A stretch of DNA of 64,000 nt from Sandaracinaceae bacterium. GTDB lineage: Bacteria > Myxococcota_A > Polyangia > Polyangiales > Houyiibacteriaceae. Each line of letters begins with the position of its first letter. Position 1 is the first letter of the stretch. Of the stretch, positions 18,063 through 27,022 are shown in pieces. The translations under genes were made by a program, and so were the position numbers. The notes beneath the pieces were generated by a model. The model ran no database searches. It saw nothing but the letters and a program-made list of their open reading frames with translations, and was not told the DNA's origin. The DNA is taken from assembly GCA_020633055.1 (NCBI GenBank), contig JACKEJ010000006.1, positions 62,001 through 126,000 of the forward strand. The letters are read 5' to 3'.

Positions 18063-19787
18063 ATGAGCGCACGACACCTCATCCTCGGCTTCGATGGCTT
18101 CGATCTCGAGCTCGTCCGCGCGCTCGGTCCGGAGGTGCTGCCGCACGTGCACCAGGTCATGAGGCGGGGCGTGTTCGCGGCGCAGCGCAGCGTCCAGCCG
18201 CCAGCGACCCTGCCCAACTGGACTACGTTCCTGACGGGGGTGGACCCGGGCCGCCACGGGGTCTTCGACTTCACCACCCGGCACGGCTACGACGTGCGCT
18301 TCTCGGGCGGGAGCGTGCGCGAGGCGCCCAGCGTGGTCGGCCGTCTGGATGCGTTGGGCCTGCGCTGTGCATGCCTCTTCTTTCCGGCGACGTATCCTCC
18401 CGAGCGCCTCGCGCACGGCGTGTTCGTCAGCGGCTGGGATGCCCCCGTGGCGTTCGAGGCTGACGCATCGTTCGTGTGGCCGCCCGCGCTGCACGGCCCG
18501 CTGCTGGAGCGCTTCGCGGCAGGACGCTTCGACGACGTGGACGAGTTCGACGCCGACCGTCCTGGCTGGCACGCCGAGCTGCCCTCGGCGCTGGTGGAGC
18601 GCGTCGGGCGCAAGCGGGACCTCGGCGCGTGGCTCCTTGGGCGCGAGACGTGGGATGCCTTCGCCCTCTACTTCGGGGAGAGTGACACGGCCGCCCACTA
18701 CCTGTACGGACTGCACGACCCGCGTTCGCCGCGGCATCCGAGCGACCATCCCGAGGCTGCGCGTGCCCCCAGCGGCTTGACCGAGGTGTACGTCGCGCTC
18801 GACCGCGCCCTCGGGGAGCTGCTCGTCGCGGCCGCTGGCCAAGGAGGGCCCGAGGCCGTCGAGCTCACCATCGTCAGCGATCACGGCTCTGGGGGGAGCT
18901 CCGACACGGTCATCTACCTGAACCGGGTGCTCGAGGAGGCCGGCCTGCTGCGCTTCCGCGAGGCGGGCCTCGAGCGCGAGCTGGTCGGGCGCTTGAAGGA
19001 AGCGGCGTTGACGCGGCTCCCGCCCGCCTTGCGCGAACGGCTCTTTGGTCTGTTCGGGACGGTGCTCCCCAGCGCCCTCGAGTCGCGCGCGCGCTTCGGG
19101 GCCATCGACTTCGCGCACACGACGTGCTTCAGCGACGAGCTCAACTACATGCCCGCCGTCCACCTGAACATCCGCGGGCGAGAGCCCCAGGGGACGGTGG
19201 CGGAGTCGGACCTTCCCCGAGTGCGCGCGCAGGTCGTCCGCGCGTTGCAGGCGCTGCGCGACCCGCTCACGGGTGCGCCCGTGGTGGCCGCCGTGCACCG
19301 CCGGGAGGACCTCTTCGAGGGGCCGTACGTCGAGCGCGCGCCCGACCTGCTGCTCGAGCTACACCCGGACCGCGGGTACACCTACAACCTCATGCCGTCG
19401 GGCGGCGCGCCGCCAGGGACGGGCGCATTTCGCCGTCTCGCGCCTGACGAGTGGCTCGGCCGAAAGGGGCGCAGCCTGCCAGGGAGCCACCGCCCGAACG
19501 GGTTCTTCGCCGCCGCCGGGCCACGCATCAGCGCGATGGGTGAGCTCGACATGCACATCGCCGACGCCACGGCGACATGGCTCGCGCGCATGGACGTGGC
19601 GGTCCCGCCGGAGTTCGCGGGGCGCGTGCTGTACGAGGCGCTCGGCGAGGTGGTCGGCACGACGGAGAGCGGCGCGCACGTCCGAGCCCTCCCCGACCTC
19701 CCCGCCAGTCGCGCCCTACGTGATGACAGCGCCGCCGACGAAGCACGCGTCGAGGCCCGCCTGCGTGCCCTTGGGTATGTCGACTGA
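18063..19787 (+). CDS. Alkaline-phosphatase-superfamily phosphohydrolase/phosphodiesterase
   Basis: 574 residues of the type I phosphodiesterase/nucleotide pyrophosphatase class (the broad 'predicted AP superfamily phosphohydrolase/phosphomutase' group). It opens with HLILGFDGFDLELVRAL, placing the first metal-binding Asp residues. The nucleophile Thr/Ser region is PATLPNWTTFLTGVDPGRHG, YFGESDTAAHYLYG gives a further metal-site Asp/His, and ELTIVSDHGSG is the classic metal-ligand DH pair. No signal peptide is visible, so it is probably cytoplasmic. The next gene, a glycosyltransferase, starts inside its last codons (11-bp overlap), so the pair forms a unit perhaps acting on phospho-glycans or activated sugars. 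Substrate not assignable. Confidence 0.88.
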   Translation: MSARHLILGFDGFDLELVRALGPEVLPHVHQVMRRGVFAAQRSVQPPATLPNWTTFLTGVDPGRHGVFDFTTRHGYDVRFSGGSVREAPSVVGRLDALGLRCACLFFPATYPPERLAHGVFVSGWDAPVAFEADASFVWPPALHGPLLERFAAGRFDDVDEFDADRPGWHAELPSALVERVGRKRDLGAWLLGRETWDAFALYFGESDTAAHYLYGLHDPRSPRHPSDHPEAARAPSGLTEVYVALDRALGELLVAAAGQGGPEAVELTIVSDHGSGGSSDTVIYLNRVLEEAGLLRFREAGLERELVGRLKEAALTRLPPALRERLFGLFGTVLPSALESRARFGAIDFAHTTCFSDELNYMPAVHLNIRGREPQGTVAESDLPRVRAQVVRALQALRDPLTGAPVVAAVHRREDLFEGPYVERAPDLLLELHPDRGYTYNLMPSGGAPPGTGAFRRLAPDEWLGRKGRSLPGSHRPNGFFAAAGPRISAMGELDMHIADATATWLARMDVAVPPEFAGRVLYEALGEVVGTTESGAHVRALPDLPASRALRDDSAADEARVEARLRALGYVD

Positions 19788-20949
19788 CCGCGCGCCCGCC
19801 GTGCTGCGCAGCCTGCACGTGGCGTGCATGCCCTTTCCGACCCCGCAAGGGACGCAGGCCATCGTCGCGATGATGGTGCGTGCGCTCCGCGAGGCTGGTC
19901 ACGACGCAGCGTTGCTGACCTACGCCCATGGCGTGGCGACGCCAGGCGCACCAGAGCCGGAGCGCCTCTCCGACTGGCCTCGCGTTCGCGCGACGCGCAG
20001 CGGTCCCTCGCTCGGCAAGGTCGCGCTCGACCTCCGCATGGTCGCGGCGGTCCGACGCCGGCTGCGGCGCGCGCCCGTGGACGTAGTCGTCGCGCACAAC
20101 GTCGAGGCCGCTTGGGCCTGCGCGGGTGTGGGCGACGTGCCGGTGGTCTACTACGCGCACACCTCCATGCGCGAGGAGCTGCCGCACTACGCGCGCGCGA
20201 CGTACAAGCGGTCGGCTCGTGCCCTCGGCGCGCTCCTGGACCGGGGCGCTTGCGCCGGCAGCGCGGCGGTCTTCGCGCTCACGCCCGTGCTGACCGAGCG
20301 CTACGCTCCGCTGCACGCGCACGTCCGCTGCGTGCCTCCGCCCTTCGAGCGCCCACCTGGCGCGCCACCGGATCGCGCGCGAGCCCGGTCCATCCTGGGG
20401 CTCGGTCGTGGCGACGTGGTCGCGCTCTACGCCGGCAACCTCGACGCGTACCAAGGGCTCTCGGTGCTGCTCCATGCGCTGCGGCAGCGAGGAGCGTGGA
20501 CCTGCCTGGTGGCCACCGACTCCGACCCAACGCCCCTACGCGCGGAGGCCGTGCGCCTCGGGGTCGCGGCGCGCATCCGGTGGGCTCCACTCGCCACCGA
20601 ACGGGACCGCGCCGTGGTCCACGCCGCGGCCGACGTCGCCCTCGTGCCCCGCCGTGCGCCGGGCGGGCTGCCCATCAAGCTGCTCGACGCGTTGGCGAGG
20701 GGTGTCCCGGTCGTAGCGGGGGCACGCGCGCTCGCTGGTCTGCCGCTCACCGCCGCCGTGACGGTGGTTCCGGATGACGACCCGGCGGCCCTGGCCGAGG
20801 CCGTCGTCCGCGTCGCATCAGGTCCCGCCGCAGCGAACGCCTCCGAAGGAGGGCAGCACGCGCTAGACCGTGCGGGGCTCACGCCAGACGACTTCGCGAC
20901 GCGCTTCCAGCAGGCCTGCGCCAATGTCGTGCGCGTCGCGCCGGGGTAG
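19777..20949 (+). CDS. GT4-type glycosyltransferase
   Basis: 390 residues with the GT-B layout. The N-terminal domain has HVACMPFPTPQGTQAIVAMM, the usual Gly-rich acceptor loop, and DVVVAHNVEAAW. The C-terminal nucleotide-sugar domain has VVALYAGNLDAYQGLSVLL (the typical 'VGNLxxYKG' strand) and the GGLPIKLLDALARGVPVVAG motif that replaces the EGxGxxxxEA signature. The ATG at 19777 overlaps the upstream stop by 11 bp, supporting coupled translation. It likely adds a sugar to an envelope glycan or lipid. Donor and acceptor unknown. Confidence 0.88.
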   Translation: MSTDRAPAVLRSLHVACMPFPTPQGTQAIVAMMVRALREAGHDAALLTYAHGVATPGAPEPERLSDWPRVRATRSGPSLGKVALDLRMVAAVRRRLRRAPVDVVVAHNVEAAWACAGVGDVPVVYYAHTSMREELPHYARATYKRSARALGALLDRGACAGSAAVFALTPVLTERYAPLHAHVRCVPPPFERPPGAPPDRARARSILGLGRGDVVALYAGNLDAYQGLSVLLHALRQRGAWTCLVATDSDPTPLRAEAVRLGVAARIRWAPLATERDRAVVHAAADVALVPRRAPGGLPIKLLDALARGVPVVAGARALAGLPLTAAVTVVPDDDPAALAEAVVRVASGPAAANASEGGQHALDRAGLTPDDFATRFQQACANVVRVAPG

Positions 20950-20989
20950 ACCGAGCGCCTCCGTCGGACATCGGTGAGCTCCGCTCGCG

Positions 20990-21011
20990 GCGTGACACGA
21001 GCGGGTCACGC
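20990..21011. terminator. Hairpin between convergent glycosyltransferase and propeller genes
   Basis: A perfect 7-bp stem, GCGTGAC / GTCACGC, with an 8-nt loop in the 75-bp gap between two convergent stop codons. No U-run. The position suggests a bidirectional terminator. Confidence 0.4.
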
Positions 21012-21024
21012 GCGATGCCGCGCG

Positions 21025-23298
21025 TCAGCCACGCACCAGCTCCAGGTGCGGCACGGGCGCGTGCGCGTTCACGTGGCCGCTCTCCTCGGCGACGAAGACC
21101 CATCCACGCTCGTCCACGCGAATCCAGTCCGGCACCAGCTCGCAGCGCAGCCCGTCGCCGATGCGTGACCCGTCGTGGGGCCGCAGCACGTGTACCGTCG
21201 AGGACGGGACGAACAGCGCCCCGCCGCGCAGCACGGGCTCGAGCCGACGGGGCACCTCGTCCGCCCCCGCTTCGCTCAGAGACGCGCTCCAGCGGGTGTG
21301 GCCGGTCTCGAGCTCGAGGGCCGACACGCGGCCGTCCGGGCTGTTGCAGACCAGTAGATCATCCACGACGAGGGTCGCGGCCCCCGAACCGAGCCCTGGG
21401 TCGGCCACGTCCCAGCGCACGTGCTCGCGGTCGCTGCGGTACGCGATCGCTCGCCGGACGCCATCGCGCGACACGGCGACCGCGATTCCGTGCTTGTCCG
21501 GCACGGGCGAAGCGAGCGGGGCGCCGTCCAGCTGCGTGGTGAAATGCGCCTTTCCGCTGTAGAGGTCCACGACGTGCAGCGAGCCGTGTCTGGCCCCGAG
21601 GGCCCCTGCAGCCACGACCACTCGGTCCCCCACGACGACGGGCTTGGTGGCGAGCCGCTCCTTGGTCGCGTAGCACCACAGCTCGTCACCCGTGCTGGTG
21701 TCGACCGCGTGCAGTGTGCCTTCGGGCGAGCTGAGCAACAGCACGCGCCCCACCTTGACCAGCTGCAGGCCGCTCGCGCTGCGACTCGTGAAGCGCCAGC
21801 GCGGCTGTCCCGTGCGCAGGTCGAGCGCGACCACGCGCTGCCCTTCCACCAGCGCGACCATGGGTGGGACGCCTGGGCCGCCGAGCAGCATGCCGGGCTG
21901 GGGCGCGCCTGCTCGGGCGTCCACGCGCGCGGTCGCGAACGGTTCGCCATCCGAGACGTCGCAGAACTCGACGCGCCCGTCGGAGCTCGTCCGTACGAGG
22001 GTGGTCCCTGCCATGAAGGCGCTGGTGTCGACGCCCGCGCGCACCCACAGCACCTCGCCGCGCTCGCGACCGATGCTCACGGTGTGCCGCGCCGTCGCCA
22101 TGACGATGCGGTCGCCGCACAGGAAGGTGCTCGCGGCGTCCAGGCCATCCACGGCCACGCGCCACCGCTCGCCGAAGCGCAGGGCGCGCACGTGGGCGAC
22201 GGGGGAGGGCGTCGCCTCGCGGACGGGTTGGGCAGGCAGGGCGTCCACGATGTGTCGTACACGCTCGGGGTCATGGTTGACGAAGCCGCGTGCGTTCTCA
22301 CGTTCGCGCACGGCGCGCCGCAGCTCGCGCACCTCGTCGCGCAGCGCGCGCACACGCAGGTTGCGCCCTTGGGCGCGGTCAGCGGCGATCATCGCACGCA
22401 CCAGGTCGTTCGCGAGTCGCAGGATGGGCTCCGCCGTCTCGCTCAGCTGCAGCGCCGGGGCCGTGACTGGCTCGCCCGACTCTCCGGTCAGCGAGAGCGC
22501 GATCTGCCGGTCCGCGTCGAGCCGTACGGCCACCTGGAAACGGCCAGAGCGCAGGCGCACGTGCGTGGGGCGCCCCGAGTCCCACGCGTCCACCAGCACG
22601 CGCACCGCGACGATCAAGCGCTGCACCGCAAGCAGCACCGGCCCCTGAACGAGCGGGACGCGACGGCCGCGGACGTAGGCCCACAGCGTCCCTTGGAAGA
22701 ACAGCGCGTGGATGTCCGCGCGGGCGGAGCGCTTCGAGAGCGCCTCCTGGCCGCGCGGGAGCTTGACCTCGTAGCCGAACGAGAGCGCGACCTCGTCCTC
22801 GGGAGCCGTGGCGTCACCGCCGCGGTGCCGCAGGGCGCTCGGCAGTGAGTCCACGGGGGCGATGCCCTCCGTCCCGAGCTGCTCCGCCAGCTGCAGGTGA
22901 ATCTCGCGGCGCGCGCCCTCGAGGTCTTCGGCCTCGGCCAAGAGCGCCTTGCGGCAGGCGTCGAGCATGCGGCGCAGCGTCACGGGGCGCTCCAGACAGA
23001 ACAGCTCCGGCACGCTGTCCGTGCTGTACTCACTCACGCCCAGGCGCTCTCCGCTGCGCACCAGCGCGATCTCCCGCGCGCTCTCGGCCAGGGGCAGCAG
23101 CACCTTGCGCTCCACGCCACGAGCGAGGAGCAGGCACGCGCCCGCCAGGTCGGTCACCGGCGGGAGCTCAGCCTCGGCCTCGGCCCCGAGCAGCACGGCC
23201 GACAGCCGCCGCCGTGCGTCGATGGCCTTGGGGGACGAGGGGGGCAGGGAGGGGGTCGCGGCGCGCGCGGGCAAGTCGAGGTTCAGCGTCATGCTCAT
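21025..23298 (-). CDS. PQQ-like beta-propeller repeat protein
   Basis: 757 residues. The C-terminal ~400 residues consist of PQQ-type propeller blades, each with a 'G.V.ALD..TG...W' signature: VVALDLRTGQPRWRFTSR, TLHAVDTSTGDELWCYATK, SLHVVDLYSGKAHFTT, RVSALELETGHTRWSASL. The N-terminal ~350 residues are a different, mostly helical region (DLAGACLLLARGVERKVLLP) with an Arg-rich coiled stretch (VRALRDEVRELRRAVRERE), no signal peptide and no catalytic motif. BamB-like propellers are exported, but this protein looks cytoplasmic. Role unknown, perhaps scaffolding. Transcribed toward the convergent glycosyltransferase from an AT-richer region near 23340-23400. Confidence 0.85.
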   Translation of the reverse strand: MSMTLNLDLPARAATPSLPPSSPKAIDARRRLSAVLLGAEAEAELPPVTDLAGACLLLARGVERKVLLPLAESAREIALVRSGERLGVSEYSTDSVPELFCLERPVTLRRMLDACRKALLAEAEDLEGARREIHLQLAEQLGTEGIAPVDSLPSALRHRGGDATAPEDEVALSFGYEVKLPRGQEALSKRSARADIHALFFQGTLWAYVRGRRVPLVQGPVLLAVQRLIVAVRVLVDAWDSGRPTHVRLRSGRFQVAVRLDADRQIALSLTGESGEPVTAPALQLSETAEPILRLANDLVRAMIAADRAQGRNLRVRALRDEVRELRRAVRERENARGFVNHDPERVRHIVDALPAQPVREATPSPVAHVRALRFGERWRVAVDGLDAASTFLCGDRIVMATARHTVSIGRERGEVLWVRAGVDTSAFMAGTTLVRTSSDGRVEFCDVSDGEPFATARVDARAGAPQPGMLLGGPGVPPMVALVEGQRVVALDLRTGQPRWRFTSRSASGLQLVKVGRVLLLSSPEGTLHAVDTSTGDELWCYATKERLATKPVVVGDRVVVAAGALGARHGSLHVVDLYSGKAHFTTQLDGAPLASPVPDKHGIAVAVSRDGVRRAIAYRSDREHVRWDVADPGLGSGAATLVVDDLLVCNSPDGRVSALELETGHTRWSASLSEAGADEVPRRLEPVLRGGALFVPSSTVHVLRPHDGSRIGDGLRCELVPDWIRVDERGWVFVAEESGHVNAHAPVPHLELVRG

Positions 23299-23444
23299 TC
23301 GGGTGCCGCCAGGGGCGGGCTACGCACGAATGGTAGGAGGCCGGACTACTCTGGATCCAAAAAACGGGGGATCCCGAAAAGTTGACGAGAGCCCCTAAAA
23401 TCAGCGCCGCGACCGGTTCGAAAGCGATCTGTTCCGGCGCGCGC

Positions 23445-24308
23445 TCAGGTCGGGCGAGCGCGCTCCCGGCGCGTCACCTCGGGGCGTCTGTGGCGCAGGC
23501 TCGGGAGCTGCGTGCGGATGCTGGTGACGAGCTCTGGCCGTATCGTCGCGACGGCCGCGCCCTCGCCCTCACCGCACTGTGCCAGCACCGTGCCCCATGG
23601 GTCGATGACCATCGCGTGCCCGTACGAAGCGCGGCGCCCGAAGTGCGTCCCCGTCTGCGCCGCGGCCAGCACGTAGCACTGCTGCTCGATCGCCCGCGCG
23701 CGCAGGAGCACGTGCCAGTGGTCCTTGCCGGTGGTCAGCGTGAACGCCGCGGGCACGGCCAGCGCCACGGCGCCGAGGTCCACCAGCTCGCGGTACAGCT
23801 CGGGGAAGCGCAGGTCGTAGCAGATGGACAGACCGAGCTTCCCGAAGGGCGCGTCCGTGACCACCAGTTCATCGCCCGCCTCGATCGTGTCGCTCTCCAT
23901 CACGCGCGTGCCGTCCTCGAGGTCGACGTCGAACAGGTGCACCTTGCGGTACGCGGCCCGCACGCTCCCGTCGGGGCCGATGTGGACGCACGTGTTGAAC
24001 ACGTGGCTCGGTGTGCGCCCCTTCTCCCAGAACCCGCCATAGACCACGTGGCGGCCGAGCTCCCGCGCGAGCGCGGCGCAGCGGGTGAAGATGGGGCCAT
24101 CGCCGCCCAGCTCCTCCGCGACCTCCAGCTTGCCCAGCTCGGGGCCCAGATAGGCGAAGCACTCGGGCACCAGGATCAGCTCGGCGCCCTGCTGCGAGGC
24201 CTCGGTGACGGTGCGCGTGACGGCGTCCAGGTTGGCGTCCACGTCGTCGCGCGAGTTGATCTGCACGACGCCGACGCGGGAGGGGCGAGGGGTCTCGGGG
24301 GTGGTCAT
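23445..24308 (-). CDS. Carbon-nitrogen hydrolase, Nit1-like (deaminated-glutathione amidase type)
   Basis: 287 residues of the nitrilase superfamily with the full catalytic triad: Glu49 (LILVPECFA), Lys122 (AYRKVHLFDVD) and Cys163 (LSICYDLRFPELYR). The KVHLFDVD and CYDLRFPELYR strings are typical of branch 10 (Nit1/NitFhit), whose characterised members hydrolyse deaminated glutathione as metabolite repair. It starts with an ATG overlapping the stop of the MscS-like gene (ATGA, 24305-24308), so translation is coupled. Other omega-amidase-type substrates remain possible. Confidence 0.93.
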   Translation of the reverse strand: MTTPETPRPSRVGVVQINSRDDVDANLDAVTRTVTEASQQGAELILVPECFAYLGPELGKLEVAEELGGDGPIFTRCAALARELGRHVVYGGFWEKGRTPSHVFNTCVHIGPDGSVRAAYRKVHLFDVDLEDGTRVMESDTIEAGDELVVTDAPFGKLGLSICYDLRFPELYRELVDLGAVALAVPAAFTLTTGKDHWHVLLRARAIEQQCYVLAAAQTGTHFGRRASYGHAMVIDPWGTVLAQCGEGEGAAVATIRPELVTSIRTQLPSLRHRRPEVTRRERARPT

Positions 24309-25843
24309 GGATTGTCGTTGTCCGTGTCTTGGGCGCCGAGGGAGAAGAAGCTCTTGATGCGCGAGAGCAGCAGGTTGCTGCCCCCTTCGTCATCGCCTTC
24401 GTGGATGGAGTGGCCTGCAGAGGACTCCGTCCCGAGCGCCTGGGCGCGCGCCGCCAGCACCTTGCTGATGGTCTCCGCGATCTCGGGGGCTGCGTCGAGG
24501 ATGGGACGGAATGCGACCTTGTCGATCACGAGCAGCTCGGTCTCTTCGTCCGCGACGACGCTCGCTTTGCGGTTCTCGCCGGTCATGAGCGACATCTCGC
24601 CGAAGAACTGGTCCGGGCCAAGGGTGGCTACCTCGACCTCCGCGCGGCCGCGGTTGCGCACCAGCACCCGGACGCGGCCACTGCGGATGATGAACAGCTC
24701 GTGGCCGACCTCGCCCTCCATGATGATGCGCTCCCCGGGCGCGAAGAGCTGCGCGTGCGCGTCCTCGACCAGCGCGCGCTTCGCGTCCTCGGGGAGCGTC
24801 GCCAGGAAGTCGACGTGGTTGAGCGTCTCCAGGCGCTCCGCGGCGCGCGCCGCCTCCCGCTGCGCCAGCGTCTCGCGGTTGACCTCGTGCATGTGCACGG
24901 TCCGGCGCGGCATCGGGATGGTCGCGCCCTCGCGCTGCAGCGCGTACCAGATGCGGTCGCGCACCGCGCTGGCGATGACCTCACGCGAGGCGAAGTCGGT
25001 GGTGTAGTAGAGCACCTCGTACACCACGCCTCGCTCGTCGAACTCACGGGTCAGCACGGACGGCGCGGGGGCCGTCAGCACGCCCCGCACGGTGCCGACC
25101 GAGGCCGCCAGCACACGGTGGACCCGCTCGGGTCGCAGGTCCGCCGGGGCCGCTACGGTGACCGAGCGCCGCACCACCTTGCTGGGGCGGCTGTAGTTCT
25201 GCAGTAGCGCCTTGGCCAGCGTGGTGTTCGGGACGGTCATCTCCACGCGCTCGATGGAGATGAGCCGTACTGCGCGCCAGTTCATCTCCACGACGCAGCC
25301 GATGTGGTGCTCCTCGGCGTCGAAGCTGATGAAGTCGCCCACCTCGAACGGCGCCTGCATCTGCATGGCCAGTCCCGAGAACAAGTTGCCGAGCGTGTCC
25401 TGTAGCGCGAAGCCGATCACCGCAGTGAGCAAGGCCGAAGCGCCCAACAGCGAGCCGAGCTCCACGCCCATCGCCCGTAGGACGACCGTCAGCGCGGCCG
25501 CGAAGAACAGCCCCTGCACCAGGTCGCCGAGGATGCGCGGCGCTTCGCGCCCGACCGAGCGCAGCACGATGCCGTGGTAGAGGATCAGGAATGTGCTGCG
25601 GGCGAGGGACAGCAGCAGGAAGAACAAGCCGATGATGCCGAAGGCCTCGTGCGCCACGTGCTCGGGCGGCGTGACGGAGTGCACCATGGCGGCCAGTCCG
25701 AACAGCACGAGCATGGCCACGGGCAGCTTGGCGCGAAAGCGCTGGTCCTTGGGCAACACCAAGAAGCCCACCAACGCGAACAGCGCCGCGATGAACGCTG
25801 CCCCCGCGCCCAGGCTCGCCAGCTGTTGCAGGACCTCGGCCAT
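24305..25843 (-). CDS. MscS-family mechanosensitive channel with C-terminal cyclic-nucleotide-binding domain
   Basis: 512 residues. Four or so transmembrane helices at the N-terminus (LGAGAAFIAALFALVGFLVL; MLVLFGLAAMVH; IIGLFFLLLSLARS; ILGDLVQGLFFAAALTVVLR) lead into the MscS pore helix and beta domain (LGASALLTAVIGFALQDTLG; NLFSGLAMQMQAPFEVGDFI; RLISIERVEMTVPNTTLAK). Residues ~350-480 are a CRP-like cNMP-binding domain: LFAPGERIIMEGEVGHELFI, SGRVRVLV, GPDQFFGEMSLMTGENRKAS. MscS channels release solutes on hypo-osmotic shock; the added domain would allow gating by a cyclic nucleotide. The start is preceded by TATCCT 9 nt upstream. Coupled to the nitrilase gene. Confidence 0.94.
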   Translation of the reverse strand: MAEVLQQLASLGAGAAFIAALFALVGFLVLPKDQRFRAKLPVAMLVLFGLAAMVHSVTPPEHVAHEAFGIIGLFFLLLSLARSTFLILYHGIVLRSVGREAPRILGDLVQGLFFAAALTVVLRAMGVELGSLLGASALLTAVIGFALQDTLGNLFSGLAMQMQAPFEVGDFISFDAEEHHIGCVVEMNWRAVRLISIERVEMTVPNTTLAKALLQNYSRPSKVVRRSVTVAAPADLRPERVHRVLAASVGTVRGVLTAPAPSVLTREFDERGVVYEVLYYTTDFASREVIASAVRDRIWYALQREGATIPMPRRTVHMHEVNRETLAQREAARAAERLETLNHVDFLATLPEDAKRALVEDAHAQLFAPGERIIMEGEVGHELFIIRSGRVRVLVRNRGRAEVEVATLGPDQFFGEMSLMTGENRKASVVADEETELLVIDKVAFRPILDAAPEIAETISKVLAARAQALGTESSAGHSIHEGDDEGGSNLLLSRIKSFFSLGAQDTDNDNP

Positions 25844-26459
25844 GACGCGCCGAGGATAGCAGCGCCGGGACTACCCTGGGGCTCCCCAAGTCGTCCGTGG
25901 CGGTGCGGTCGCTTTTGCTGTGCACGGTCACGAGGACGTGCACGTGCACACTCACCACCACGCGCACGCGCACGGCCACGAAGACGAGCACGATCACGAT
26001 GACGCGCACGGTCACGAGCACGTGCACGACCATGCGGACGAGTACGACTTCGACCACGGGGACGTGTACGACCCCCCATCTCGTGTTCGTCCTCGTCCTC
26101 GTGCACGTTGTCGTGATCGTCGGCGTGCGCGTGCGCGTGCGCGTCCTCGTGAGTGTGCTCGTGGCCGTTCCTCGAAGCGTGAATTCGCGCTCGGCTCCTG
26201 GCAGGTGGCTAGCCTGGGCGGTGGGCTCTGCCGCGGTCGTGGTCCGTGTGCGTCGTGGTCGTGTCGTGCGTGCGTGCGTGCGCCGACGATCACGAGGACG
26301 TGCACACTCACGGCCACGCGCACGCGCACGCGCACGTTCACGTAGACGAACACGAAGACGAACACGAGCACGAAGACGATCACGAGGACGCTGGACCTCG
26401 CACACGTCCGACCTGCGGCGCGTGGTCAGGTCGGAGCTCGGGTGTCGTCGGGAGGTCGC
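25844..26459. repeat. Triplicated His/Asp/Glu-codon low-complexity repeat, middle copy inverted
   Basis: The 616-bp gap between the MscS-like and hotdog genes is dominated by CACGAN/GCGCAC-type hexamers. Block 1 (25920-26072) and block 3 (26284-26392) read on the plus strand as almost pure His/Asp/Glu/Ala/Val. Block 2 (~26080-26174) is the same kind of sequence inverted and reads His-rich on the minus strand. Blocks 1 and 3 share exact strings such as CACGAGGACGTGCAC and CACGCGCACGCGCACG; the inverse of block 2 shares CACACTCAC and the GCGCAC run. Frames starting with GTG cover block 1 (25920-26345) and block 3 (26246-26554), but they run into Arg-rich or antisense sequence outside the blocks, so neither is a convincing gene. 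Role unknown. Confidence 0.8.
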
Positions 26460-26957
26460 TCAGTCGGCTTCTTGGGCCTCGTCGGACGCGGAGTTGGTGT
26501 TCATCCACATCGCCGCCTGATCACTGCGGTACACCACCGTGTCGCCCTGGGTGAACTCGAAGTCGTACCGACAGAACGCCCGCGCCGCCCCCTTTCGCAC
26601 GCGCGTGGCCGTGCAGGTCAGGGTCAACGGGCGCCCCATCTCGCCCAGGGCGAGGAAGCGCGCCTCGTAGATGCGCCCGCCGTAGCCGATCCAGCCGTCC
26701 GCGTGGCGCAGGTCGAGCACGTAGTACGCGTGCACGAAGCCCATCATGCCGGTCATGTGCACCATCAGACCGCCGCTCACGTGCTGCGGGTGGTGCACGG
26801 GGTGGGCGCGCTGCTCACGGGTCAGCGGCAGGTCGGCGTGCGCGGGCATGCGCGCGACCACGCGGCTGGCCGAACGGTCGACCTCGAGGAGATCGTCCAG
26901 CAGCAGGCCACCTGGGCCGTACGGGCAGTCGGCGACGAAAGCGGGGTCGAGGGCCAT
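26460..26957 (-). CDS. Hotdog-fold protein (thioesterase/dehydratase-like)
   Basis: 165 residues from the ATG at 26957 (a GTG at 26975 would add six). The pattern LLLDDLLEVDRSASRVVARM, then the long central helix HPQHVSGGLMVHMTGMMGFV, then GGRIYEARFLALGEMGRPLT and a closing RAFCRYDFEFTQGDTVVYRS matches the hotdog fold of FabZ/thioesterase proteins, where a His near the helix start is catalytic. Exact family not recognised. It is divergent from nadA with a 65-bp gap. Substrate unknown, presumably an acyl thioester. Confidence 0.68.
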   Translation of the reverse strand: MALDPAFVADCPYGPGGLLLDDLLEVDRSASRVVARMPAHADLPLTREQRAHPVHHPQHVSGGLMVHMTGMMGFVHAYYVLDLRHADGWIGYGGRIYEARFLALGEMGRPLTLTCTATRVRKGAARAFCRYDFEFTQGDTVVYRSDQAAMWMNTNSASDEAQEAD

Positions 26958-26985
26958 CGCGGCGGAAGATGGCACCGGCCTGCGG

Positions 26986-27013
26986 GTGACGCACGCGCTC
27001 GGCGGCGTATAGT
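26986..27013 (+). promoter_or_regulatory. Candidate sigma-70-type promoter of nadA
   Basis: GTGACG (-35-like) and TATAGT (-10-like, 27008-27013) are separated by 16 bp. The -10 ends 9 nt before the nadA ATG, so the transcript would start at or next to the start codon. Identified by eye. Confidence 0.4.
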
Positions 27014-27022
27014 GGGCATCCC

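Noticed and set aside
21421..22848. Long plus-strand open frame opposite the PQQ-propeller gene, and similar frames opposite most genes
   Set aside because: Very high third-position GC removes stops in other frames; their composition is Ala/Arg/His/Pro noise with no domains.
23299..23444. TTGACG...TAAAAT near 23382 as a plus-strand promoter
   Set aside because: The spacer is far too short (~8 bp) and no plus-strand gene follows; the AT-rich patch more likely serves the leftward propeller gene.
25920..26345. His-rich open frame in block 1 as a real metal-binding protein
   Set aside because: After ~50 residues it becomes Arg-rich because it reads the inverted block 2; no RBS or conserved start. 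Kept as a repeat.
26080..26392. The CAC/GAC repeats as a CRISPR array
   Set aside because: There are no constant repeats with unique spacers; it is a hexamer-type simple sequence and no cas genes are present.
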